DNA from: Enterobacter vonholyi
GTDB lineage: Bacteria; Pseudomonadota; Gammaproteobacteria; Enterobacterales; Enterobacteriaceae
Assembly: GCF_008364555.1 (NCBI RefSeq)
Contig: NZ_VTUC01000037.1
Span: 124,001 to 188,000 of the forward strand
Length of the DNA stretch: 64,000 nucleotides
Direction: 5' to 3'
Below are positions 22,230-34,007 of this stretch, piece by piece (positions within the stretch are counted from its first letter, which is position 1; each line of letters begins with the position of its first letter). Under the pieces are notes generated by a model, which saw only the letters and a program-made list of their open reading frames with translations, was not told where the DNA came from and made no database searches. Both the position numbers and the translations under genes were made by a program.

Positions 22230-23216
22230 TTATCCAAATCGGACGTCGCGCCCGTGCGGTTCATCCAGGTTCTGCCACGGACCGATGGAGATAATACCCG
22301 TCGGGTTGATGGTCTTGTGGCTGCGGAAATAGTGGGTGCGAATATGGTCGAAGTCGACCGTTTCCGCGATGCCCGGCATCTGGTAGATGTCGCGCAGGAA
22401 ACCATACAGGTTCAGGTAGTCGCTGATGCGGTGTTTATCGCACTTAAAGTGGGTGACATAGACCGGATCAAAGCGAACCAGCGTGGTCCACAGGCGAATG
22501 TCCGCTTCCGTCAGGCGATCGCCCGTCAGGTAGCGATGCTGGCCCAGGATCTGCTCCAGGCGTTCCAGTGATTCAAACACCTTCCCGACCGCTTCGTCAT
22601 ACGCTTCCTGGCTGGTGGCGAAACCGGCCTTGTAGACACCGTTGTTGACGTTGTCGTAAATCCAGCCGTTCAGCTCGTCAATCTTATCGCGCAGTTCAAC
22701 CGGGTAATAATCTCCGGCGCGGGCGCCGTGCGCATCAAATGCGGTATTGAACATGCGGATGATCTCCGCAGACTCATTGCTGGCAATCGTCTGGTTTTTC
22801 TTGTCCCACAGCACAGGCACGGTCACGCGACCGGTGTAGTGCGGATCGGCGCGCAGATAGAGCTGGTACAGGAAATCGTGGTGATACAGTTCGTCGCCGG
22901 TTGCCGCAGGGAAATCACTGTCGAACGTCCAGCCGTTTTCCAGCATCAGTGGGTTGACCACCGAAACCGGAATTAAGGATTCGAGACCTTTGAGCTTGCG
23001 CACAATTAGCGTGCGGTGCGCCCACGGGCAGGCAAGGGAAACATAAAGATGATAACGGTCTTTCTCAGCCGCGAAGCCGCCTTCGCCGCTCGGGCCGGGG
23101 GCACCGTCGGCGGTCAGCCAGTTACGGAAGGCCGAAACTGAGCGCTTGAAGCGACCTCCGGTGGATTTGGTGTCATACCAGACATCCTGCCATACGCCGT
23201 CTACGAGTTGTCCCAT
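22230..23216 (-). CDS. yqjG: YqjG, glutathionyl-hydroquinone reductase
   Basis: A 328-residue Xi-class glutathione transferase that reduces glutathionyl-hydroquinones. The catalytic Cys63 sits in the thioredoxin-like CPWAHR motif; an all-helical GST C-terminal domain follows from about residue 170. ATG 23216 is behind a strong GGAGGAG and gives the E. coli start MGQL; an upstream in-frame start at 23273 is not needed. It is cotranscribed with or just downstream of yqjF. Confidence 0.95.
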   Translation of the reverse strand: MGQLVDGVWQDVWYDTKSTGGRFKRSVSAFRNWLTADGAPGPSGEGGFAAEKDRYHLYVSLACPWAHRTLIVRKLKGLESLIPVSVVNPLMLENGWTFDSDFPAATGDELYHHDFLYQLYLRADPHYTGRVTVPVLWDKKNQTIASNESAEIIRMFNTAFDAHGARAGDYYPVELRDKIDELNGWIYDNVNNGVYKAGFATSQEAYDEAVGKVFESLERLEQILGQHRYLTGDRLTEADIRLWTTLVRFDPVYVTHFKCDKHRISDYLNLYGFLRDIYQMPGIAETVDFDHIRTHYFRSHKTINPTGIISIGPWQNLDEPHGRDVRFG

Positions 23217-23238
23217 TTTTTCTCCTCCGTCAGATAGC

Positions 23239-23265
23239 AAAAGCGAGGAGATGTCTCCTCGCTTT
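23239..23265 (-). terminator. Hairpin between yqjF and yqjG
   Basis: A perfect AAAGCGAGGAGA / TCTCCTCGCTTT hairpin followed by only a short T stretch on the minus strand. It may attenuate read-through from yqjF into yqjG. It begins 22 bp after the yqjF stop. Confidence 0.6.
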
Positions 23266-23287
23266 GAGTTCATTCAGTATAGCGTGC

Positions 23288-23680
23288 TTACCATTTCTTA
23301 TTCAGAACGCGGTCGATGCTGTATGCGCCCGGGCCAGTGACGGCCAGCAGCAGGAAGCCACCCGCGATGGTCAAGTTTTTCATGAACATCAGAGAGTTCA
23401 CGCCTTCCGCAAAGTTGCTGTGGAAGATGAACGCCGTCAGTACGGTGAAGCCTGCAGTAAACAGCGCGGTAGTGCGGGTCAGGAAGCCGAACAGGACTGC
23501 CAGGCCGCCGCCGAACTCAAGAAGAATAGTCAGTGGCAACAGGAATCCCGGAACGCCCATGGCTTCCATATACTGCTGGGTACCCGCATAACCGGTGATT
23601 TTTCCCCAACCAGCTACGATGAACAGAATTGGTATCAGAATACGCGCTACCAGTACACCAACATCTTCTAATTTTTTCAT
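23288..23680 (-). CDS. yqjF: YqjF, DoxX-family inner membrane protein
   Basis: A 130-residue DoxX/SURF4-type protein with four predicted transmembrane helices. E. coli yqjF is induced by dinitrotoluene metabolites through YhaJ and is thought to act in quinone or aromatic detoxification, matching its pairing with the hydroquinone reductase gene yqjG. Confidence 0.93.
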   Translation of the reverse strand: MKKLEDVGVLVARILIPILFIVAGWGKITGYAGTQQYMEAMGVPGFLLPLTILLEFGGGLAVLFGFLTRTTALFTAGFTVLTAFIFHSNFAEGVNSLMFMKNLTIAGGFLLLAVTGPGAYSIDRVLNKKW

Positions 23681-23869
23681 TTTACTCTCCAGGAAACCAC
23701 ATCAGCGGCTGAACGTTATTTGTCTGCAATTCCGGGTAGATACCGCGTCGTTGCTGTCGATGGAGAGGATAATAAACGGGGCGGGTGGCAATTGTTAGCA
23801 AGGAAAACTGTCAATCTTCTTCAAAGATATTGAGTAAGGGAGCGTGCGCGCTGGTGCGTTCACCTGAAG

Positions 23870-23889
23870 CCTTTCCCACAGGGAGAGGG
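23870..23889. repeat. CCTTTCCC/GGGAGAGGG palindromic repeat
   Basis: CCTTTCCCACAGGGAGAGGG, a copy of the second palindrome family. It is followed 9 bp later by the yqjK terminator, the same composite layout seen near sstT and fadH. Confidence 0.7.
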
Positions 23890-23898
23890 CGCAAAAAC

Positions 23899-23928
23899 AA
23901 AAAACGGTAACCAGGGTTACCGTTTTGC
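23899..23928 (-). terminator. yqjK terminator
   Basis: AAAACGGTAAC-CAG-GGTTACCGTTTT hairpin, 5 bp after the yqjK stop, with a T run on the minus strand. Confidence 0.85.
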
Positions 23929-23933
23929 TTTTA

Positions 23934-24230
23934 TCACCGCAGCTGCTGCTGCCGCAACGTTGCTTTCACCAGACGCCAGGCGCTCCAGGCACCAAACCCA
24001 CGGCGCGCCCAGCGGATGAGCATATTTGGATGACGAACCGTCCAGATAGCCATCACGCTGCTGCCGACCAGCGCCCATGAACGCAGGCTCAGGAAGGTGT
24101 TCCAGCCTCGGTCAAACCGTCGCGTCGCGTCAATCCAGTCGCGACGGCTGGCCGACAGATCCAGCCGTTGCTGCTGGATCTGGCTTAGCAGGTACGCTTT
24201 TCGCTTTTGACGTTCGGCTTTACCGCTCAC
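23934..24230 (-). CDS. yqjK: YqjK, small basic YqjK-like protein
   Basis: A 98-residue protein rich in Arg/Lys with one weak hydrophobic segment (about residues 50-68). Function unknown; it belongs to the YqjK-like family. Its start overlaps the yqjE stop by 4 bp (ATGA), so it is the last gene of the yqjCDEK group. Confidence 0.88.
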   Translation of the reverse strand: MSGKAERQKRKAYLLSQIQQQRLDLSASRRDWIDATRRFDRGWNTFLSLRSWALVGSSVMAIWTVRHPNMLIRWARRGFGAWSAWRLVKATLRQQQLR

Positions 24231-24625
24231 GGCTTGTCATCCTCCAGCAGGGCGCGATCGTTAGCCAGCTCCTGACGCGTATGGCGCAGGAACGTGGACT
24301 TACGCGCTTTACGCAGCGTCCAGATACCGCCAATCAACGCTGCTACCAGCAGAACGACGGTGGTGGCAATCATGGCGTTAAGACGATACTGCGGGTCAAT
24401 GGCCCAGATGATTAACACCATCAGGCTCATCAGACCAAACGCGGCGAAGAGCATGGTCAGTCCGAGCATCAGCAGCATCTGGAAGAGGTTGGCTTTCTCC
24501 TCTTCCAGCTCAACCACTGCCAGCCGGACGCGCGTTTCGGCAATCCCGACCAGCGTTGTTAAAATACGCTGGCCGATGCCGAGGACGTTGTTAGCAGGCC
24601 CTTGTGCGTGACGAGGATCTTCCAT
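24227..24625 (-). CDS. yqjE: YqjE, phage-holin-like inner membrane protein
   Basis: A 132-residue protein of the Actinobacterial phage-holin III-like family with two adjacent transmembrane segments (about residues 48-70 and 80-102). It lies one base after yqjD. In E. coli yqjDE is stationary-phase expressed and the products are membrane-associated. Confidence 0.9.
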   Translation of the reverse strand: MEDPRHAQGPANNVLGIGQRILTTLVGIAETRVRLAVVELEEEKANLFQMLLMLGLTMLFAAFGLMSLMVLIIWAIDPQYRLNAMIATTVVLLVAALIGGIWTLRKARKSTFLRHTRQELANDRALLEDDKP

Positions 24626-24626
24626 A

Positions 24627-24932
24627 TCAACGACGCGTCAGAAGGACACCCAGTACCACACCCACTGCGGCACCAATTCCTACACCCGTCCATGGATTAT
24701 CACGCACGTATTCGTCCGCGCGGGCAGCCGCTTCGCGGGTCTGTTTCGCCAGTGCATCACCGGTTTCACCCAGGCGATAGCGGCTCTCTTTCAGCGCCTG
24801 CTCCGCCTTGCTGCGCAGCTTGCTGACCTCTTCTTTTGACTTATCAGCAGAGGAGTTCAGCACCTCTTCAAGGGTATCGGCCAGGGATTTCAGTTCAGCG
24901 CGCAGATGTTCAGACGTCGTATCTTTTGACAT
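24627..24932 (-). CDS. yqjD: YqjD, ElaB/YqjD-family ribosome-binding membrane protein
   Basis: A 101-residue DUF883 protein: a charged helical N-terminal part and a C-terminal glycine-rich transmembrane anchor (VGIGAAVGVVLGVLL) ending in RR. E. coli YqjD is tail-anchored and binds 70S/100S ribosomes in stationary phase. Paired with yqjE. Confidence 0.93.
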   Translation of the reverse strand: MSKDTTSEHLRAELKSLADTLEEVLNSSADKSKEEVSKLRSKAEQALKESRYRLGETGDALAKQTREAAARADEYVRDNPWTGVGIGAAVGVVLGVLLTRR

Positions 24933-24963
24933 GATTCTCTCTCCTGTTGAGATTTCCGTTAAC

Positions 24964-25332
24964 TCAATAATCGCGAGCTTCCAGCGCTTTCAGGTCGTCC
25001 TGCGCTTCTTTCAACTTCTTCTCGCGCTTAGCAATTTTATCCGCATCTCCTTTCTCTTTCGCTTCCTGCAGGTCGCGACGGCGCTCGGCTATCTCGTCCT
25101 TCTGTTCAGCGATTTTCTTCTTGTGGTCGGCACGAAGCTTGCTGTCTGAACAGTTCGCTTTCACTTCGCTCAGCGCTTTTTTAAGACCGTCAACACGGTG
25201 CTGATTGTTATGCTTTTCGGCATAACCGATCTCACGCTGAATATCCTGTTCTTTCTCCTGACAAAGAGAGTTTGCGAAGGATGCTGTGCTTAAAGAAAAA
25301 AGGGCCAGAGCCAGAGTCATGCGGAATTTCAT
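24964..25332 (-). CDS. yqjC: YqjC, DUF1090 periplasmic protein
   Basis: A 122-residue secreted protein. The signal peptide is about residues 1-20 (cleavage after SFA). The mature protein is almost wholly charged helix and probably a coiled coil (residues 70-118). Function unknown. It heads the yqjCDEK run. Confidence 0.9.
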   Translation of the reverse strand: MKFRMTLALALFSLSTASFANSLCQEKEQDIQREIGYAEKHNNQHRVDGLKKALSEVKANCSDSKLRADHKKKIAEQKDEIAERRRDLQEAKEKGDADKIAKREKKLKEAQDDLKALEARDY

Positions 25333-25475
25333 TATCGAAACCTTCCATTGTGTTGCGGCGTAAGCCGCTATCCAAAGTTATGCGGAGTACAGTCGAGGGG
25401 TGCTCCGCGTACTTAAGCATAGTAAGTAAACGGGGGATTCACCAAAGTGAGTGAAAAGATTCGGAATCCTGGAAG

Positions 25476-25859
25476 TTATCCAAACCGATGCGACGTATCG
25501 CGAATCAAAGAGAGCCAGGCTGCAGGCTGGCTCTCATCTTCCTGCTGGGCAATGATATACCCGTGCGGCAGCGTACGGTCGAGAACCACTTTCGCGGCGG
25601 CACTTTGCGCACGGGAATCAAACTTGATCAGTAAAACGTCGTCCTGCGGAGTGATGCTTTTAAAGCGGATCCCGTTCGCATCCAGATGATGCCAGACAGA
25701 AAAACCGTCAGGCACGCTGGCACCCTGGTTCACCGGGCGAATGGCAAGCGTGGATTCCTGGTGCGAAAGCGCGCTCCATGCCAGCAGCATGGCGCTGAGC
25801 ACCACCAGTGTCATCACGGCACAGGCAAAACGGCGCAGGGCGAGCGGTGAGATAGCCAT
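25476..25859 (-). CDS. mzrA: MzrA, modulator of EnvZ/OmpR
   Basis: A 127-residue inner membrane protein with one N-terminal transmembrane helix (about residues 12-32) and a periplasmic domain. MzrA interacts with EnvZ and links the CpxA/CpxR and EnvZ/OmpR systems. I chose ATG 25859, two bases after the yqjA stop, giving the E. coli length; an in-frame start at 25892 within yqjA is possible. Confidence 0.9.
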   Translation of the reverse strand: MAISPLALRRFACAVMTLVVLSAMLLAWSALSHQESTLAIRPVNQGASVPDGFSVWHHLDANGIRFKSITPQDDVLLIKFDSRAQSAAAKVVLDRTLPHGYIIAQQEDESQPAAWLSLIRDTSHRFG

Positions 25860-25861
25860 CG

Positions 25862-26524
25862 TTAGCCTCTGGCTCCGTATTTCTTTTTCCACAGCACGAC
25901 CAGAGAGCCGATAAGGCCTAAGACCAGCAGAACCACAGGCAGCAGCATCAGGCAGGACATCAGCTGGTCTTCATATTTCATAAACACCGGCGTTTTACCC
26001 AACGCATAGCCGAGCGTCGTCAGAATAAGCACCCATAACAGACCGCTCATCCAGTTAAAGAACTGGAAGCGGGCGCTGCTCAGCCCCGACAGACCGGCAA
26101 TGGTCGGCAACAGCGTACGTACAAACGCGATAAAGCGGCCAATCAGCAGCGCGGAAAGCCCGTGCTTATGGAAAAGGTGGTGCGCCCGCTGGTGATAATG
26201 TGCAGGCAGGTGCGAGAGCCAGTTCTGGACGATCCGGGTATTGCCCAGCCATCTACCCTGGATGTAGCTCACCCAGCAGCCGAGGCTGGCCGCGACGGTC
26301 AGTAATAAAATGGTTTGCGGAAACGCCATCGCCCCTTTGGCACACAGCACGCCAACGAGCACCAGCAAACTGTCACCAGGCAGGAAGGCAGCAGGCAGCA
26401 AACCGTTCTCAAGGAACAGGATCATAAACAAGACGAAATAGAGCATGCCAATCATGGAAGGGTTGGCCAGCGTTTCAAAATCCTGCGCCCAAAGGGCATG
26501 CAGTAGTTGGGTCAAAAGTTCCAT
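25862..26524 (-). CDS. yqjA: YqjA, DedA-family membrane protein
   Basis: A 220-residue DedA/SNARE-associated integral membrane protein with about five membrane segments. Family signatures are present: [10 protein letters not shown] near residue 49 and [14 protein letters not shown] near 131, with the conserved Arg. E. coli YqjA is needed for alkaline and osmotic tolerance and proton-motive-force homeostasis. It is cotranscribed with mzrA under Cpx control in E. coli. Confidence 0.95.
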   Translation of the reverse strand: MELLTQLLHALWAQDFETLANPSMIGMLYFVLFMILFLENGLLPAAFLPGDSLLVLVGVLCAKGAMAFPQTILLLTVAASLGCWVSYIQGRWLGNTRIVQNWLSHLPAHYHQRAHHLFHKHGLSALLIGRFIAFVRTLLPTIAGLSGLSSARFQFFNWMSGLLWVLILTTLGYALGKTPVFMKYEDQLMSCLMLLPVVLLVLGLIGSLVVLWKKKYGARG

Positions 26525-26868
26525 TCAGTGTTCCTGGAAATCGGTTAACGTCACGCCTGTTATCCGGGGCAAACAGCACGGCGACATTGTTGTGATTTCA
26601 TTATGGTCGCTCGCGGACACATTGCGGTGTGGCCAACACGTTTCCCTGTTAATTGGCTGGTTAGCAAGCACTAACTTACAAAATAACGAAGTGAATCCAA
26701 TTGTAACAAAGCCCAACGTTCTGCGTCACAGAATTTGCAGGCGTGAGTTGATTTTGGCGTAAGCCCAGGAAGTGAGCGAGGGGATTTACAAAGGCTGACA
26801 CTATATATGTTTTGCTTACCCACTGAAGCCAGAAGGCGCAGCGAGGCGCCTGCAAGCGGGAAGGTCAT
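26525..26868. other. Intergenic region between yqjA and exuR
   Basis: 344 bp without a supported gene. The yqjA-proximal part should carry the yqjA-mzrA promoter; I saw no clear tandem GTAAA CpxR box. A GC-rich stem (GGCGCAGCGAGGCGCC, 26832-26847) without a T run lies near the exuR 3' end. Confidence 0.45.
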
Positions 26869-27645
26869 CTATTTTGCGGCACTTGGGGCCGTATCGAGAT
26901 GAACAACGGGATTATCGGCGAAAAGATAGCGGTCAGCGTTAAATTCGAAGTCGTCGCTGGTTTCATTGAACAGCATCTGCTTGGTGTTTTCCAGATGCTG
27001 CCACATCGCCAGCTTAGCGGCATGGGGATCTTTACGAATCAGCGCCTTAAGGATTTGATCGTGATCGTCACACCAGTTGTCGACGGTACGGGAATCGATA
27101 TGGTCGTGCAGTTTCTTCCAGTACGGGTTATGAACGCGCTGAGTCCACATTTTCTCAACGATTGCCGCCAGCGCCGTATTTTGGGTTGCCAGGGCGACCT
27201 GGACGTGAAACTGCAGATCCCACTCTGAATCGCGGAAACATTTTTCCTTACGGGCATTCTCCTGGATTTCCATCAGCTTCATGATGTCCTGCTTGGTCAC
27301 CTGCGTCGCCGCAAACTCAGCAATATTGCTTTCGATCAGTTGGCGAGCCTGGAGCAGCTCAAACGGACCGTAGCTGGCGAATTCCAGACTTTCGTCCGCG
27401 ACGGGAGAGTGTTTCGGCAGATTAGAAATCACGTGAATGCCGGAGCCTTTGCGTACCTCAACGTAGCCTTCCACTTCCAGCATGATGATGGCTTCGCGCA
27501 CCACGGTGCGACTGACGCTTTTTTCATCCGCAATGAAGCGCTCGGCGGGAAGTTTATCACCGACAAGATAGACTCCTTGCTCGATGCGATCTTTCAGCTC
27601 GGCAGCAAGTTGTTGATATAAACGACGTGGTTCGGTGATTTCCAT
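26869..27645 (-). CDS. exuR: ExuR, hexuronate regulon repressor
   Basis: A 258-residue GntR/FadR-family repressor: winged helix-turn-helix about residues 8-75 and a helical FCD effector domain about 95-225. It represses exuT, uxaCA and uxaB and is released by tagaturonate/fructuronate. It follows exuT on the same strand across 115 bp that contain the exuT terminator. Confidence 0.95.
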   Translation of the reverse strand: MEITEPRRLYQQLAAELKDRIEQGVYLVGDKLPAERFIADEKSVSRTVVREAIIMLEVEGYVEVRKGSGIHVISNLPKHSPVADESLEFASYGPFELLQARQLIESNIAEFAATQVTKQDIMKLMEIQENARKEKCFRDSEWDLQFHVQVALATQNTALAAIVEKMWTQRVHNPYWKKLHDHIDSRTVDNWCDDHDQILKALIRKDPHAAKLAMWQHLENTKQMLFNETSDDFEFNADRYLFADNPVVHLDTAPSAAK

Positions 27646-27716
27646 ATGCGCTCCAGGCAGGGTACGGCAGATGATTTGTTATACCACTTTTGCGTGCCAC
27701 TCTCCAGATTTTGCCA

Positions 27717-27743
27717 TTAAAAAAGCCGCCTGGAGGCGGCTTA
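27717..27743 (-). terminator. exuT terminator
   Basis: AAGCCGCC-TGGA-GGCGGCTT hairpin with a run of six T on the minus strand, 17 bp after the exuT stop. Confidence 0.88.
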
Positions 27744-27760
27744 GGGGAAACGCATTTTCG

Positions 27761-29059
27761 CTAACTTTGCGTAGCCGGTTTCCCAAGGGACTCTTTTGCC
27801 AGCTCCTCTGCCGATTTGCTTTTCAGCACCGTCCAGATCACCACCGCGCCCAGCAGGTCGAAGATCGCCAGCACGGCGAACAGCGGGCTGAAGCCGATGG
27901 TATCCGCCAGTGCGCCGACCACCAGCGCAAACATCGTACTCGCGGTCCAGGCTGCCATCCCGGTCAGGCCGTTGGCGGTGGCCACTTCGTTACGGCCAAA
28001 GACGTCAGAGGAGAGCGTAATCAGCGCGCCGGACAGGGACTGGTGAGCAAATCCGCCGATGCACAGCAGGGCGATAGCCACATACGGGCTGGTGAACAGG
28101 CCGATCATGCCCGGGCCAATCATCAGCAGTGCGCCCATGGTCACCACCATCTTACGGGAAACAATCAGGTTCACCCCAAACCAGCGCTGGAACAGCGGTG
28201 GCAGGTATCCGCCCACGATACAGCCCAGGTCAGCGAACAGCATCGGCATCCAGGCGAACATCGCGATCTCTTTCAGGTTAAAGCCGTAGACTTTAAACAT
28301 GAACAGGGGGATCCACGCGTTGAAGGTACCCCATGCCGGCTCGGCCAGGAAACGCGGCAGGGCGATACCCCAGAACTGACGGGTGCCCAGGATCTGCCAG
28401 ACGGTCATTTTTTTGCCGTTGTTGGTCTGATGCTGCGCTTCCTGACCACCAATGATGTACTCGCGTTCTTCTTCAGACAATTTTTTCTGATCGCGCGGAT
28501 GTTTATAGAAAATCAGCCACGCCATGGCCCACGCAAAGCTCAGCACGCCAGAGATGATGAACGCCATCTGCCAGCTGTGCATCACGATAGCCCACACCAC
28601 CAGCGGTGGTGCAATCATCGCCCCGATGGACGAGCCGACGTTGAAGTAACCGACCGCAATGGAACGCTCTTTTGCCGGGAACCACTCGGAGCTGGCTTTC
28701 AGCCCTGCGGGGATCATGGCGGCTTCAGCTGCACCTACCGCGCCGCGCGCCAGCGCCAGGCCGCCCCAGCTTCCCGCCAGCGCGGTGGCTCCGCAGAACA
28801 CCGCCCAGGCGATGGCGAAGAAGGCATAACCGATTTTGGTACCGAGAATGTCCAGCACATAGCCAGCAACAGGCTGCATGATGGTATAAGCCGCGGAATA
28901 GGCGGCAATGATGTAGGAGTATTGCTGCGTGGAGATATGCAGCTCTTCCATCAACGTTGGCGCTGCTGCTGCCACGGTGTTACGCGTCAGGTAGCCCAGC
29001 ACGGTGCCTAACGTCACCAGTGCGATCATATACCAACGTAACCCTTTAATTTTACGCAT
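27761..29059 (-). CDS. exuT: ExuT, hexuronate transporter
   Basis: A 432-residue major facilitator of the anion:cation symporter family with 12 predicted membrane helices. It imports galacturonate and glucuronate. It is divergent from uxaC and shares a 476 bp regulatory region with it. Confidence 0.95.
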   Translation of the reverse strand: MRKIKGLRWYMIALVTLGTVLGYLTRNTVAAAAPTLMEELHISTQQYSYIIAAYSAAYTIMQPVAGYVLDILGTKIGYAFFAIAWAVFCGATALAGSWGGLALARGAVGAAEAAMIPAGLKASSEWFPAKERSIAVGYFNVGSSIGAMIAPPLVVWAIVMHSWQMAFIISGVLSFAWAMAWLIFYKHPRDQKKLSEEEREYIIGGQEAQHQTNNGKKMTVWQILGTRQFWGIALPRFLAEPAWGTFNAWIPLFMFKVYGFNLKEIAMFAWMPMLFADLGCIVGGYLPPLFQRWFGVNLIVSRKMVVTMGALLMIGPGMIGLFTSPYVAIALLCIGGFAHQSLSGALITLSSDVFGRNEVATANGLTGMAAWTASTMFALVVGALADTIGFSPLFAVLAIFDLLGAVVIWTVLKSKSAEELAKESLGKPATQS

Positions 29060-30948
<1,889 letters not shown>

Positions 30949-30965
30949 GGCCGTTTGAGGTTGAT

Positions 30966-32453
30966 ATGCAATACATCAAAATCCATTCGCTGGATAATGT
31001 GGCCGTCGCACTGACGGACCTCGCTGAAGGCGACGTGGTGACCGTTGATAACCAGAGCGTCACCCTGCGTCAGGCGATTGCTCGCGGACACAAGTTTGCC
31101 GTGAAGCCTCTCGCTAAAGGGGACAACGTCATTAAGTACGGTCTTCCGATCGGGCATGCGTTAGCGGATATCGAGCCGGGTAAACATATTCATTCTCACA
31201 ATACCCGCACCAATCTGAGCGATCTGGACGAGTACAGCTATCAACCTGATTTACCCGCGGAAGAGCGCCAGGCTGCAGATCGTGAAGTACAGATCTACCG
31301 TCGCGCTAACGGTGAGGTGGGGATCCGCAACGAGCTGTGGATCCTCCCGACCGTCGGCTGCGTCAACGGCATCGCGCGGCAGATCCAGACGCGCTTCCTG
31401 AAAGAGACCAACAGTGCCGAAGGCACTGACGGGGTACATCTGTTCAGCCACACCTACGGCTGCTCCCAGCTGGGTGACGACCACATCAATACCCGCACCA
31501 TGCTGCAAAACATGGTGCGCCACCCGAACGCGGGTGCGGTGCTGGTGATCGGCCTGGGCTGCGAGAACAATCAGGTGGACGCCTTCCGCGAGACGCTGGG
31601 CGAATTCGATCCTGAGCGCGTGCATTTTATGGTGTGCCAGCATCAGGACGACGAAGTGGAAGCGGGCGTTGAGCAGCTTCATCAGCTGTATAACGTGATG
31701 CGCCACGACAAGCGCGAGCCGGGCAAGCTGAGCGAGCTGAAGTTTGGTCTGGAGTGCGGCGGATCTGACGGCCTGTCCGGCATCACCGCCAACCCGATGC
31801 TGGGTCGCTTCTCGGATTACGTCATTGCCAACGGCGGCACCACTGTGCTGACCGAAGTGCCGGAGATGTTCGGCGCAGAGCGTATTCTGATGAGCCACTG
31901 CCGCGACGAAGAGACGTTTGAGAAGACCGTCACCATGGTGAACGACTTCAAACAGTATTTCATTGCCCACAATCAGCCCATTTACGAGAACCCGTCGCCG
32001 GGTAACAAAGCGGGCGGGATCACCACGCTGGAAGAGAAATCCCTTGGCTGCACTCAGAAAGCGGGCGCCAGCCAGGTGGTTGACGTTCTGCGCTACGGCG
32101 AGCGCCTGAAAACGCACGGTCTGAACCTGCTGAGCGCGCCGGGGAACGATGCGGTTGCCACCAGCGCGCTGGCGGGAGCCGGCTGCCATATGGTGCTGTT
32201 CAGCACCGGTCGCGGTACGCCGTACGGCGGTTTTGTGCCGACGGTGAAAATTGCCACCAACAGCGAGCTGGCGTCGAAGAAAAAGCACTGGATCGACTTT
32301 GACGCGGGCCAGCTGATCCACGGCAAGGCGATGCCGCAGCTGCTCGATGAATTTGTTGATGCCATCGTGGAAATTGCCAGCGGCAAGCAAACCTGTAACG
32401 AGAAGAACGACTTCCGCGAGCTGGCGCTCTTTAAGAGTGGCGTGACGCTTTAA
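30966..32453 (+). CDS. uxaA: UxaA, altronate dehydratase
   Basis: A 495-residue Fe2+-dependent dehydratase converting D-altronate to 2-keto-3-deoxygluconate. N-terminal SAF domain (about residues 1-90), then the catalytic domain with cysteine motifs TYGCSQLGDDH, GLGCENNQ, LECGGSDG and STGRGTPYG. It is a paralogue of GarD in this window. Likely cotranscribed with uxaC. Confidence 0.96.
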   Translation: MQYIKIHSLDNVAVALTDLAEGDVVTVDNQSVTLRQAIARGHKFAVKPLAKGDNVIKYGLPIGHALADIEPGKHIHSHNTRTNLSDLDEYSYQPDLPAEERQAADREVQIYRRANGEVGIRNELWILPTVGCVNGIARQIQTRFLKETNSAEGTDGVHLFSHTYGCSQLGDDHINTRTMLQNMVRHPNAGAVLVIGLGCENNQVDAFRETLGEFDPERVHFMVCQHQDDEVEAGVEQLHQLYNVMRHDKREPGKLSELKFGLECGGSDGLSGITANPMLGRFSDYVIANGGTTVLTEVPEMFGAERILMSHCRDEETFEKTVTMVNDFKQYFIAHNQPIYENPSPGNKAGGITTLEEKSLGCTQKAGASQVVDVLRYGERLKTHGLNLLSAPGNDAVATSALAGAGCHMVLFSTGRGTPYGGFVPTVKIATNSELASKKKHWIDFDAGQLIHGKAMPQLLDEFVDAIVEIASGKQTCNEKNDFRELALFKSGVTL

Positions 32454-32471
32454 ATAGGGAGCGGGCTGGTG

Positions 32472-32504
32472 CCCTCACCCTGACCCTCCCCCACAGGGAG
32501 AGGG
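32472..32504. repeat. CCCTCACCC...GGGAGAGGG palindromic repeat
   Basis: CCCTCACCCTGACCCTCCCC then CACAGGGAGAGGG, 18 bp after the uxaA stop and 10 bp before the convergent terminator. A member of the second palindrome family. Confidence 0.75.
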
Positions 32505-32514
32505 TACAAACACT

Positions 32515-32545
32515 AAAAACGGCAACCTCAGGGTTGCCGTTTTGC
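32515..32545. terminator. Bidirectional terminator between uxaA and sstT
   Basis: AAAACGGCAACC-TCA-GGGTTGCCGTTTT hairpin with A and T runs on its two sides, 2 bp after the sstT stop. Confidence 0.88.
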
Positions 32546-32547
32546 TG

Positions 32548-33789
32548 TTAACCTCGCAGGGCGTTCTTCGCTAAACGCGCGTCTTCCGCCTGACAGGCCG
32601 CTGCGGTAAACAGCACGTCGGTAGAGGAGTTCAGCGCGGTTTCGCAGGAATCCTGCAGCACGCCGATGATAAAGCCGACGGCTACTACCTGCATGGCGAT
32701 TTCGTTCGGGATACCGAACATATTACACGCCAGCGGGATCAGCAGCAGGGAACCGCCCGCCACGCCCGATGCGCCACAGGCACACAGCGACGCCACGACG
32801 CTCAACAGCAGCGCGGTTGGCAGATCCACCGGAATGCCCAGCGTATGCACCGCCGCCAGGGTCAGCACAGTAATGGTGATTGCCGCACCCGCCATATTCA
32901 CGGTTGCACCCAGTGGGATCGAAACGGAATAGGTGTCGCGGTCCAGGTTCAGCTTCTCCGCCAGCGCCATGTTAACCGGAATGTTCGCCGCCGAGCTGCG
33001 GGTGAAGAAGGCGGTTACGCCGCTTTCGCGCAGGCAGGTCAGCACGAGCGGATACGGGTTGCGGCGGATCTGCCAGAACACCAGCAGCGGGTTGATCACC
33101 AGCGCCACCAGCAGCATACAGCCGACCAGCACAACCAGCAGCTGCGCGTAACCCCACAGTGCGTCAAAACCGGTAGTTGCCAGCGTGGAGGAGACCAGCC
33201 CGAAAATACCGACTGGCGCAAAGCGAATCACCAGCTTCACCATAAAGGTCACGGCGTTGGACAAATCGTTGACCAGGTTTTTCGTCGTCTCGTTGCCGTG
33301 GCGCAGCGCGAAGCCCAGACCAATCGCCCAGACCAGGATACCAATGTAGTTTCCGTTCATCAGCGCGGTGATGGGGTTAGAGACCATGCTCATCAGCAGG
33401 CCCCGCAGGACTTCGACAATCCCGGACGGCGGCGTGATATCACCGGCCGCGCTGGTCAGGTGCAGCGTGGACGGGAACAGGAAGCTAAACACCACGGCCG
33501 TTAAGGCAGCCGAGAAGGTTCCCAGCAGATAAAGGAACAGAATGGGGCGAATATTGGTTTTTTGTCCGTGCTGGTGGTTGGCAATTGACGCCATGACCAG
33601 CATCAGAACCAGTACCGGCGCGACGGCTTTCAGTGCACCTACGAACAGCGTCCCGAGCAGCCCCGTGGCTTCCGCGGCAGGTTTTGACACCATCGCCAGC
33701 AGAATACCCAGCACCAGCCCGACCAGAATTTGTTTAACGAGGCTGCCCTGCGCCAGGCGCGCGAACAGACCGCTTGATTGTATGCTCAT
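32548..33789 (-). CDS. sstT: SstT, Na+:serine/threonine symporter
   Basis: A 413-residue DAACS (glutamate transporter) family protein with about eight to nine membrane segments and re-entrant loops; the motif [19 protein letters not shown] is typical. It takes up serine and threonine with sodium. ATG 33789 is behind AGGAAAT and gives the E. coli-like length; a start at 33840 would add 17 unrelated residues. Confidence 0.94.
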   Translation of the reverse strand: MSIQSSGLFARLAQGSLVKQILVGLVLGILLAMVSKPAAEATGLLGTLFVGALKAVAPVLVLMLVMASIANHQHGQKTNIRPILFLYLLGTFSAALTAVVFSFLFPSTLHLTSAAGDITPPSGIVEVLRGLLMSMVSNPITALMNGNYIGILVWAIGLGFALRHGNETTKNLVNDLSNAVTFMVKLVIRFAPVGIFGLVSSTLATTGFDALWGYAQLLVVLVGCMLLVALVINPLLVFWQIRRNPYPLVLTCLRESGVTAFFTRSSAANIPVNMALAEKLNLDRDTYSVSIPLGATVNMAGAAITITVLTLAAVHTLGIPVDLPTALLLSVVASLCACGASGVAGGSLLLIPLACNMFGIPNEIAMQVVAVGFIIGVLQDSCETALNSSTDVLFTAAACQAEDARLAKNALRG

Positions 33790-33972
33790 ACATATTTCCT
33801 GAGTGAAATTGCGTTCCATCCCGGATGTGCTCTTAGTCACATTTATGTCCGGATGTAAGTAAATGTTTGCCTGGTCGAGTATAGGGAATGCGCGAAAGGA
33901 GGGAAGCGTAAAATGCTGGATTTTACGTGTTGCATCATATTTTTTAACTACTGCGTTACAAAAGTGTGTTCA

Positions 33973-34006
33973 CCCTCTCCCTGTGGGAGAGGGCTGGGGT
34001 GAGGGG
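33973..34006. repeat. CCCTCTCCC/GGGAGAGGG palindromic repeat
   Basis: CCCTCTCCCTGTGGGAGAGG then GCTGGGGTGAGGGG, abutting the alx stop codon. Opposite orientation to the copies near sstT and fadH and without an attached terminator. Confidence 0.75.
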
Positions 34007-34007
34007 A